A stretch of 37,660 bases of DNA, taken from the NCBI GenBank assembly GCA_964400725.1, contig CAYNVS010000033.1, positions 1 through 37,660 of the forward strand. Reading direction: 5' to 3'. Within the stretch, counting starts at the first letter, position 1. Every line of letters begins with the position of its first letter. The notes under the pieces are model-generated. The model was given only the letters and a program-made list of their open reading frames with translations. It searched no databases and was not told the DNA's origin. Source of the stretch: CAYNVS01 sp964400725 (lineage in GTDB: Bacteria; Myxococcota_A; SURF-8; CAYNVS01). Below are positions 15,319 to 24,400 of this stretch, piece after piece. The position numbers and the translations under genes are program-made.

Positions 15319-17205
15319 ATGAAACTGTTCGTAGGCAAAGAGACGCTTAAACTGCAAAAGGGGAGGCTGATAATCCTCGCGCTGACAGCCGTCGCCTGCG
15401 CGCTTATTTTAATAGCGAAACTTCTAAGCGTTCAGGTAAAAAGCGGCTCGTATTATTACCGTTTGAGCGAAAACAACTTTATAAAGGTTAGGCGCATAGA
15501 GGCGAAACGGGGAAGAATTCTCGATAGAAACGGCGTTGAGCTCGCCACCAACATGCCATCTTACAGCGTCGGCGTAACCCCCGCGTTTGCCGACGACCCC
15601 GACGCGCTGACTTTAAAGCTCGCCTCCTTCCTTAACCTCGACCCCAAGGAGACTCTTGCGCTAAAACGCGCGCTGTCGGTCAAGGGGCTGGAGCGCTTCC
15701 GAGAGTACGTCGTCCGTCCCAGCGTGGACCGCAACCAGCTGGCGCTTCTTTTGTCGCGTCAGGACGAGCTGAAAGGGGTTGCCCTGCGCCGCTCCTACGA
15801 GCGGTTTTATCCTATCGGCGAGCTTTTCGTGCATCCGGTCGGCTACGTTGGGCCTCCTTCCGAAGCCGATTTGCAGACTCCCGGCATTTTTCCCGATATT
15901 CCGGTGGGCAAGTCCGGCCTTGAGCGCTCCTACCAACACCTTTTGCGGGGGCGCGACGGCGAGAAGCGCGTAATCGTTGACAGCCGCGGGGTTGAAGCGC
16001 AGAACGTCGAGCTTGCCGAATTTATTAAAAACTCGGAAATCCCCGCGGAGCCGGGATACGACGTCTTTACTTCTCTGGATTCGCGGCTGCAAAAAAAAGC
16101 GGACGAAGTTTTCGACTCGCTGGGTTTCAACAGCGGCGCGGTTTGGGCCATGGAAGTCAAAACCGGTCAAATTTTGGTCGCTTACAGCAAACCCGCGTTT
16201 GATCCTAATCTATTCGTCCGCGGCATTCCCTCTTCGGTTTGGAACAGGCTGCGCGACGACGTTCTCAACCCGCTGATGGACAAAGGGATTCAGGGCGCTT
16301 TTTTCCCCGGCAGCACGATTAAGCCGTTTATGGCGTACATCGCTCTTTCGGAACACGTTTATTCGACGGGCGAGCGCGTCGGATGCGGCGGATACAAATC
16401 GCTGGGCGATCATAAGTTTCGCTGCTGGAACAAACATGGACACGGCGCGGTAAACATATACAGAGCAATTAAAGAATCGTGCGACATATTTTTCTACGAG
16501 ATGGGCGGCAGGCTGGGATTGGAAAAAATGTCGTCGAACGCTTTTTTATTCGGGTTGAACGAGCAAACCGGCGTCGATTTGCCAAACGAGAGCAAGGGAG
16601 TTTATCCTTCTCTTGAGTGGCACAAAAAGGTTCACAACCGGCCGTGGAACCTCGGAGACAGCTACAACTCGGCCATCGGACAAGGAGACGTCAAGGTTAC
16701 TCCGGCGCAGCTTTTGGTTATGTACGCGGCTCTTCTGAACGGCGGTTACGTTTATATGCCCCAGCTCTTTTTAAAGGCCGAGACCCGCGACGGAGAAATT
16801 GTAGAAAAATCTCATCCCAAACTTAAGCGTAAAATCGACCTTGATCCGGCGTTTGCAGAAATAGTGAAGACCGGCTTGAGCATGGTCGTAAACGAACAAG
16901 GAGGAACCGGCTACTCGAAATGCCGCAGCGATAAAATAAAAATCGGCGGCAAAACCGGCACCGCGCAGGTTAAAAGCATGGCTCAGGACGGCGAGCAGAA
17001 AAGCAAGGAAGAAGCCAAATACTGGGAAAAAGATCACGCTTTGTTCGTCGGTTTCGCGCCGATTGACAACCCCGAAATAGTCGTCGCCGCGATTGCCGAG
17101 CACGGAGAGCACGGCGCGAGCGTTTCTCCGGTCGTCAAAGCTATAATAGAGGAATGGCACGCTTTAAAAATTAAAGACGGCGCGGAAAGCAAAGTTCTTA
17201 AGTAA
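15319..17205 (+). CDS. mrdA: Penicillin-binding protein 2 (peptidoglycan transpeptidase)
   Basis: A 628-residue class B PBP, the usual size of MrdA. A short cytoplasmic tail and one membrane helix (about 17-40) are followed by the dimerisation domain, which opens with V-R-R-I-E-A-K-R-G-R-I-L-D-R-N-G. The transpeptidase active site is complete: SxxK as S332-T-I-K335 in PGSTIKPF, SxN/D as S387-C-D389, and KTG at 545-547 in GGKTGTAQV. The Y-x-x-AIGQG region typical of PBP2 is also present. The enzyme cross-links stem peptides during cell elongation, normally with RodA; no rodA, mreC or mreD lies beside it in the window, which is unusual because they are often adjacent. The start has only a modest AGG upstream. 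Its stop lies 3 bases from the stop of the convergent gene. Confidence 0.95.
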   Translation: MKLFVGKETLKLQKGRLIILALTAVACALILIAKLLSVQVKSGSYYYRLSENNFIKVRRIEAKRGRILDRNGVELATNMPSYSVGVTPAFADDPDALTLKLASFLNLDPKETLALKRALSVKGLERFREYVVRPSVDRNQLALLLSRQDELKGVALRRSYERFYPIGELFVHPVGYVGPPSEADLQTPGIFPDIPVGKSGLERSYQHLLRGRDGEKRVIVDSRGVEAQNVELAEFIKNSEIPAEPGYDVFTSLDSRLQKKADEVFDSLGFNSGAVWAMEVKTGQILVAYSKPAFDPNLFVRGIPSSVWNRLRDDVLNPLMDKGIQGAFFPGSTIKPFMAYIALSEHVYSTGERVGCGGYKSLGDHKFRCWNKHGHGAVNIYRAIKESCDIFFYEMGGRLGLEKMSSNAFLFGLNEQTGVDLPNESKGVYPSLEWHKKVHNRPWNLGDSYNSAIGQGDVKVTPAQLLVMYAALLNGGYVYMPQLFLKAETRDGEIVEKSHPKLKRKIDLDPAFAEIVKTGLSMVVNEQGGTGYSKCRSDKIKIGGKTGTAQVKSMAQDGEQKSKEEAKYWEKDHALFVGFAPIDNPEIVVAAIAEHGEHGASVSPVVKAIIEEWHALKIKDGAESKVLK

Positions 17206-17208
17206 GCC

Positions 17209-17664
17209 TCACTTCGAGCCGATTTTCACCCAGACGTCGACGGAGGGCAAAGGCTGCGGAAGCGTTCTCGCCTTAGAGTATAATTCGACTTTTCCGAGAG
17301 ACGCGAGTTTTTTTTGGAACGAAAAGAAAACGCCTTTAGGCGCGCTTGTTTTGTAAAAACCGTCTTCGAACGCAATAATAAGGTTGTATTCGGACGCGAG
17401 CTCGTTTAACCGTTTGACCGAATAATAGACGTCGGAACTTACGATTTTATATTCGTAAACGGGCTCGTCGAAACTGGACGGCGCCAGTTTATCCGCCGCC
17501 GCGGACGCGGAGGAGTTTTTCAAGTTTTGCGCTTGTTTCGGCTCCTTTTTCTTTTCGCAGGCGTAAAACGGCAAAATAAACGACAAGGCGATTATAAGCG
17601 CGGCGCAAGCGGCGCTCTTATTTTCGGCAAAATATTTGTACGAGTTGCAGCCGCTCTCTCTCAT
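17209..17664 (-). CDS. Small predicted lipoprotein, unknown function
   Basis: A 151-residue protein. After a fairly long polar start (MRESGCNSYKYFAENK) comes a hydrophobic segment ending in L-P-F-Y-A-C, with C36 as the likely lipidation site, and then the charged KKKEPKQ. The rest is a soluble alpha/beta region without a recognised motif (V-Y-E-Y-K-I-V-S-S-D-V-Y-Y-S-V). It overlaps the trmH stop by four bases (ATGA), so it is translationally coupled to trmH. It is convergent with mrdA with no room for a terminator. I do not recognise a family. Confidence 0.7.
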   Translation of the reverse strand: MRESGCNSYKYFAENKSAACAALIIALSFILPFYACEKKKEPKQAQNLKNSSASAAADKLAPSSFDEPVYEYKIVSSDVYYSVKRLNELASEYNLIIAFEDGFYKTSAPKGVFFSFQKKLASLGKVELYSKARTLPQPLPSVDVWVKIGSK

Positions 17665-18392
17665 GCCTCCGGCTCCATAGTCGTTTTTATATTTATTTCG
17701 CGCTCGTCGTATTCGTCGAGGCGGCGCAGAATTTGGTCGGCGTATTTCACAATCATTTTATACCATTTCGCTTTAAGTACGATGCGTTCGTCGGCGGTAA
17801 GGCCGAACGCGCCGGGCGATCTTTCGCGCCTGCGCTCGATTATGGAGTTAAGCGCAATCGCCGCCGCGACCGACACGTTGTAGCTTTGAACGAAGCCGTA
17901 CATCGGCAGCTTGAATTTTACGTCGCACGCCTTTAGAGTTTCGAGAGCCACGCCGTCGAGCTCGTTTCCCGCCACAATGGCGAGCGGCGAAATATCCAAT
18001 ATTTCCGAAAAATCGACGGCGTCGCCGTCGAGGCTTGCGGCGGCAAGAACGTACCCCTTCGATTTTAGCGCCGCGGCGGCGTCCGCCGAGCTTTTATGCC
18101 AGCGCAGAGAAAGCCACCTGTGCGCGTTCTGCGATACGCCGCGCGTAACCCTCACCTCTCCGAATTCCTCTTTGGGCGCTACTATGTGGGCGTCCTGAAC
18201 GCCGAGAGCCTCGCATGTGCGCAAAATAGCCGAAAGGTTATGAACCTTGCGAAAGCGTTCGAGCATTATGGTTACGTCGCGGGTTCTGCGGTCAAGCACG
18301 TCTTCTATCTTTTTTTTGCGCGCGTCCGTCATAAAAGGAGAGAGAGCTTCTATTTCTTTCAATAGAAGCTCCCTTTTGGCCGTATCCAACAT
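17661..18392 (-). CDS. trmH: tRNA (guanosine-2'-O-)-methyltransferase, SPOUT/TrmH family
   Basis: A 243-residue SpoU-class RNA methyltransferase. Motif 1 is HNLSAILRTCEALGV (about 62-76), motif 2 is LAIVAGNELDGVAL (about 150-163) and motif 3 is LPMYGFVQSYNVSVAAAIAL (about 178-197), which together form the trefoil knot that binds S-adenosylmethionine. The N-terminal R-R-T-R-D-V-T-I-M-L-E and length match TrmH, which methylates G18 in the D-loop of tRNAs; a related rRNA target cannot be excluded by eye. The gene starts 11 bases after the stop of the giant lipoprotein gene, so it is probably transcribed from the same very long mRNA, although an internal promoter may exist. Confidence 0.88.
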   Translation of the reverse strand: MLDTAKRELLLKEIEALSPFMTDARKKKIEDVLDRRTRDVTIMLERFRKVHNLSAILRTCEALGVQDAHIVAPKEEFGEVRVTRGVSQNAHRWLSLRWHKSSADAAAALKSKGYVLAAASLDGDAVDFSEILDISPLAIVAGNELDGVALETLKACDVKFKLPMYGFVQSYNVSVAAAIALNSIIERRRERSPGAFGLTADERIVLKAKWYKMIVKYADQILRRLDEYDEREINIKTTMEPEA

Positions 18393-18403
18393 ATTTTAAT
18401 CCG

Positions 18404-21400
18404 TTAATCGTTGCTGATGCACTGCTGGTAAGTGCTGCTCTGCTGCGTCGCGTCGCAGACGAAGTTGCCCGTCAATCCCTTCATAGACGCCAGATTTTTA
18501 CAATATTGATCGTTCGAGCACGGATAGTAGCACAATCCTCCGTCGCCTATGAAGATGTGGCAGACCATTCCGGATTCCACCGTATTGCAGTCGAGGCCGG
18601 ACGGGACGCATACCGCCGATTCGCCCGGCATGCAGCGCTTATACGTCTGCGACGAGCTCAGCAGGTCGCACCATGCGTTGTTGTCTTTGGAAATAGAAAC
18701 GCAGTACGCGTCGCTTTCGCACGGATACTTGCATAAACCGCGGGTTCCGACGTGTTTCTGGCAGACCATTGAAGAATCCAAAGCCTTGCATTCGGCGTCG
18801 GTCGCGCATTCTTTTTCGATTACGCATTTTCCGTAAGCGGGCGAAACCGGTTCCAAATCGCAGGAGTAGTTGTAATCGCCCGACAGCAGACCGCATGCGT
18901 AGTTTGATCCGCAGGGCTCGCCGCAGACTCCGCCGGCTACCATGTTATGGCATACCATCGGGGGCAGAGAGGACTCTTCTTCCATTTCAATAGGCTCGTA
19001 GTCTTGTCCGCTCGATTCAAACTCGGGTTTCTCTACTTCCTCTTCGTCTCCGTCAACGTAGTAAACCGCGCAGTCCGCGTTTACCTTGCACGACTTGACC
19101 GCGCATTTGCCGGTCTGCAAATCGCACGTCGAGGAGGGAACCTCCGCTTTGCAGTTGTAGTCGCTCAAGCATTTTGCGCCGCAGAATCCGCTCGATTGTC
19201 CGAACGTCTGGCAGACGTTGAAGGACGAGCAGTCGGAGTCGTTGGAGCAGGCGTAAGTTTTATCGACGACGCATTGATTGTTCGAGGCGCAGACGAACTC
19301 CGGTCCGGCGGTCAAGAGGCATTCGGCGTCGCTGAAGCAGTAGGGCAGGCAGCGGCCTCCGTTCACGTTAAGGTTGCAGTAATCGAACGGCGCGCAATTG
19401 GTAGAGTCGGAGCATTTGTAATTAGCGTTTCGCTCGCAGACGCCGCTCGTGGTATTGCAGGCGAATTCCGGCCCGTATTTGCCCGCGCAGTCCGACGTTG
19501 ACGAGCATTTGGAGTCGCATACGCCGCCGCCGACGCTGGTCTGGCACACCGAGGGACTCGCGCAGTCCGCGTTGGATTTGCACGCCGGCACGCATCTGTG
19601 GTACGCGCCCGACGATGAGTTCAACTGGCATACGTAGTCGCGGCCGTCCAGCATCATTTCGCAGTCGGAATGGCTGTAGCACGGGTATCCGCACGATCCG
19701 CCCTCTACGAAGGTGTGGCATATGCGGTCGCCGTAAACCGCGCAGTCGTAGTCGATTTTGCACGGCAGAACCTTGGGCTGATAGCACTGTTTTGTGGAAG
19801 CGTCGCATTTGTAGGTGGAGTCGATAAGTTTGCACGACGCGTCCGATTCGCAGGGCGCCCAGCAGTACGCCCCTATCGAGGAGTAGCAGACGTTGAAGTC
19901 CGCGCACGGAGACGACGAGCCGCATTCGTAGCTCTTGTCAACGTTGCATACGCCGCGGTTTGCTTCGCAGTAATATTCGGTTCCGAACTTCGTTTTGCAC
20001 TCCGAGTTTTGCGAGCACAAAGGCCCGCAGCTGCCGCCGAGAACCTGCAGGTGGCAGACTTCGCCGTAGCCCGAGCAGTTCAGGTCGCTTGAGCAAATCG
20101 GGAACTTGGGAGGCTTGCACACGCCGAGGTCGCATTTTAACGATTCGTCGTCGAATCGCAGAGCGCAGTCCTTGGCCGTGGAGCAGTGTTTCCAGCAGTA
20201 CTTGCCGTTCGCGGTCGTATGGCAGAACTCGCCGGAGCCGCAGTCCAAGTCTTTTTGGCACGGAACCAGCGCGCTCCATTCGCAATGGTTGTCGCCGGTA
20301 TTGCAGACGAGGCCGGAGTCGAGCGCGGAACACGCGGCGTCGCTTTCGCAGGGCGCGGCGCATTTGCCGCCTTCATAGTCGAGGTGGCATACTTCGCCGG
20401 CGTAGCATTCTTCGTCTTTGGAGCATTTTACGCGGCGGACGCAGCGGTTTGTTTTCGAGTCGCATTCAAGGCCGGCCTGCCCCCCGTTGAGCACTACGCA
20501 GTCGATATTGTTTGTGCACATCAAGCCGCACGTTCCGTTTTCGCTCGCTTCTTTGTGGCAGATTTTCGGCGCTTGGCAGTCGGCGTCCTGCGAGCATCCG
20601 GCGACCGGCATGGCGCAGAGGCCGGAATTGCATACCAGCCCGTTTCCGAACAGTTTGCAGTCTTCGCCGACCGAGCAGGCGGAGCCGCACGCGCCCGACG
20701 GCGTCGCGTCCGGGTGGCATACGTAATCGGCCGGGCAGTCCGAGTTGGACGAGCATTTGTTAAATCCGCAGCTTGGCAGATTGACGAAATAATCGCCGTT
20801 GGATTTTGTGCCGGGAGAATATTTGAGGCTCGATAGAACCGTGTGCTTGCTGTACGTTCCGGCTTTGTTCAACTCCGGATTGAGGTTCAGCGACAATCCG
20901 TCGTTCCCTTCCGTTCCGTAGGTCATTGTCGTAATCGCGGCGTTGTCTTTGGAGCGGACGGAAACCGTATCGCCGGCATCGCCCAGACTGAGCCCGCCGC
21001 TTGACGCCACAAAGGTAAGCGAAGAGCCGAACGCGCCGTTGACCGCGCCGCCGCCCCAAATAACCGCGGCCTGCCCGCAGTACAAGAAGGTTCCGGGCAA
21101 AAATACGTGTCTTGAGGTTACCGAATCGTAAATAGCTACGTTTTTAAGGTTTAAAACGTGCGCTGAAACGTTTACGATTTCGATGAATTCGTCCTGCGAA
21201 GGGTCGGGGACGCCGTCGAGGTTCGAGTCCATCGAGGCTCCTTCGGGCGGGCGCGCCAGAACTTCGTTAATCAGCAGGTCGCCGGCGGCGGGGTATTTCC
21301 ATGGTCCGCAGCAGTTGTTGGGGTCGTAGGGCGCGCACTGATGCGTCGCGGTTTCGCACTTGAATCCTCCGCCGAATACGGCTTGGCAGTCTTCGTCGAC

Positions 21401-24400
21401 GTCGCAGGAGGCTCCGCACGTTCCGTTTCCGACGGCGGTATGGCAGACTTCGCCGGCAAGGCACTGGCTGTTTTTAGAGCAGCCCGAACCGGCTACGCAA
21501 AGTCCGTAATCGCCGCAGATGTACCCCGCGTTGTAAAGTCCGCAAAAGGCGTTCTTTGCGCATGAAGGCGCGCATACTCCGCCGTTCATAGTTTTATGGC
21601 AGACTTGTCCGGTGCCGGAAGCGCAGTTGAGATTGTTCGTGCAGGAGTTCATGGTAAGAGCGCTTTCGCACTTATAGCCCTGCGTTTTATCGCAGAACGG
21701 GTAGGCCGTTCCGAACGCGAGAACGCAGTCTTCGCTTTTCGCGCACGCGGGGGCGCAGCTTCCGCCGTCCGCGCCCGTATGGCATATCTGGCCGCTTGGG
21801 CAGTCGAGGTCTATCTGGCATTTATTGGGGTTGACGCACTTTCCGTTTTGGCAGACGTAATCGCCGGTGCAGCTGTCGGTCAGCGCGAAAACTCCGCTTG
21901 AGCATTTATAAACGCTGTTGCCGATGCAGCGCGCGAGCCCTTCGGTGCCGCAGCTGCCGTTGGGCGAGGCGCACTTGGAGAACGCCGGGTCGCACAGTTT
22001 GCCGCTCTCCGCGCAGTCTTCGCTGAACGAGAGATAGTTGTCGGTTCCGCAAACGTACAGCAGGCTGGACTCGCGGCATTCGTTCTTTCCGCCGGAGCAT
22101 TGCGACTCGCACGCCTTCTTCGCCGCGTTGCAGCGCATAAGGGACGCGGCGCAGTTTTGCGTCGTCTTCCATTGGCCGTTCGAAGCGCATTTTTGCAGAT
22201 TATCGCCGCTGCAGCGAGCGTCGTTTTCTACGCATTTGGCGGCGCAGTCGGTTTCGTCTATTACTCCGTCGCAGTCGTCGTCAACGCCGTTGCCGCAGAC
22301 TTCGGAGCCGTAATTTTGGCACAAATAGCGGTACATGCTGAACGAGACGGACATCGAGCACGGCGTCGTTTTAGCGAGGTCGGGCGGAGGGTTAGGGCAG
22401 GATACGCCGGAAATTTCGTCCATCCACGAGCCTACGAAGCCGCCGTCGGAGGTGGCGTAGGCGCTGAACGTGTGAACCATATGCAAAACGCAGCCCTCCG
22501 CGACCGCAACGTCGGACGAGGTGAGAGCGGAGAGCGTGGAGCCGCTTACAACGCTGCCGGATACGCCCAGCCATTGTTTAGACGGCGCGGTCATGGAGAA
22601 CGTCTGTCCCGTCTGCTCCAGTTTTACGACCAGCCCGAAAGGCGCGCCGATGGTATGTCCGCACGTTTCGCCCTGCGAGTAAGCGCCCTGCATCAGCCAC
22701 AGGCCGTCGTATTTGTCGCCGGCGACGCACGAGCCTAGATTGCAGGTGTAGCCCATTTGGTCGGAGCAGTTGTCGGTCTGCTGCCACGAGCCGCTTTGAT
22801 TGCATACGTACCTTTCGGTTCCGCGGCACATCAGGTCTCCGTTGACGCACTTCTTGCATTCTCTCGCCGCGTCGCTGCAGGTTAGCCCGTAAGCCTGGCA
22901 GTTGTCCGCCTGTTCCCACGCCAAGCCGCCGCGGCATCTGTAAAGCGCGTTGGCTGCGCATTGGAATTTGCCGTCTTCGCAGACGTTGCACTTCGCGTTA
23001 GAACAGCCGCTTTCGCACGCTTCGAGCAGCTTGAAGACTCCCGAGTCGCAAACCATAAGGTTGTTCGATTCGCATTTCTTTTCGCCGGTAAGGCAGCCTA
23101 AAACTATGTCGTCGAGGTTGCGCGGCTCTATTTTATATTTGCCGCCGCCCACGTACAAAAAGCCCGCGAGGCTCAAATAGTTTTGAGACGAATTCGGCTT
23201 GTATTTGTAAATAAGATCGTCCATTACCGCGCCGCCCGTAACCGTCCATTCGCCCGTCGTTTCGTCGAACGAAACAAGTTTAGTGGGAACGGTAATTTTT
23301 ATCAGGCTTCCTTCTAATTTGGCTGTTTTATTTCCGCCGTCGGCAACGCTTGACGGGTCTCCTATCAGAGCGGGGGACGGCGGGTTGAAGGTTTGAAGCG
23401 TAATAGAAATCGAGTTCGCTTCCACCGCCGTCATCGTTTTGGCCGCGCCTTGTTTGTCGGCGTATTCGACGTAAACGCCGCTTACGGTTATTACGTTGCC
23501 CGCCTTAACCGCCGGAAGATTGGCGCCGGTCATAATCACAAGCAGAGCGCCCCAGTCGCCGCCCATTTTCTCGGAGGCGAAGAAAGCCTTGACCCCTGAG
23601 GACGAGTCGAGGACGAACGGATTGGACGTCGCGACCGCATCTACGATTTTAACCGGAGAATTTACCGAAGGACGCTTCGGTTCGGCGGCGTTTTGAATTT
23701 GATAAATCGTATAAACCTTCGGAACGCATTTGTCGCCCGAACAGTCCATATTTTTATCGGCGCAGTCGTCGATGTTCGTCCACGCGCCCGAAGAGCATTT
23801 CATCAGGTTTATTCCGTCCGGGTTGCACAGAACTCTTCCTTCTTCGCTGCAATTGGGGCCTACCGCTTTGCAAGCGCCCGATTCGCAGATTTTATTCTGC
23901 GTCGCGCAGTCGGTCGAGCGGTCGAAGCGTCCGGTGCCCGCGTTGCATACTATAATTGTATTGGCGTCGCAGAAAGGCGGGTTGGAAACCGGATCGCACT
24001 TGGCTACGCACTGAAGAGCTCCGCCCTTTTCGTCGCATATTTTTCCTTCGGCGGCGCAGTCTTTTTCCAGCCGCCAGAACTTGTCGTTTGAGCACAGGTA
24101 AAGTTTATTGTCCGCGCACGAGTATTCGCCGGCGTTTTGGCAGGCATAAAGGCAGCCGGCTTCGTCCGTCCGCCCGTCGCAGTCGTCGTCAACGCCGTTG
24201 CCGCAGACCTCTTCGCCCGAATATGAGCATTGGTATCTTATCGCGCTGAATGCGAATTCCGAAACGCACGAAAGCGGGAAGGGAACTTCCGGCGCGTATA
24301 GCGGAACCTTTTCGCACGCGTTTCCGGTTCCGGTTACGGACTGCGTTATTTTGCCGCGCATGAAGCCGTCGGGGAAAGTCTCCGCGGCAAGCGCGTACGT

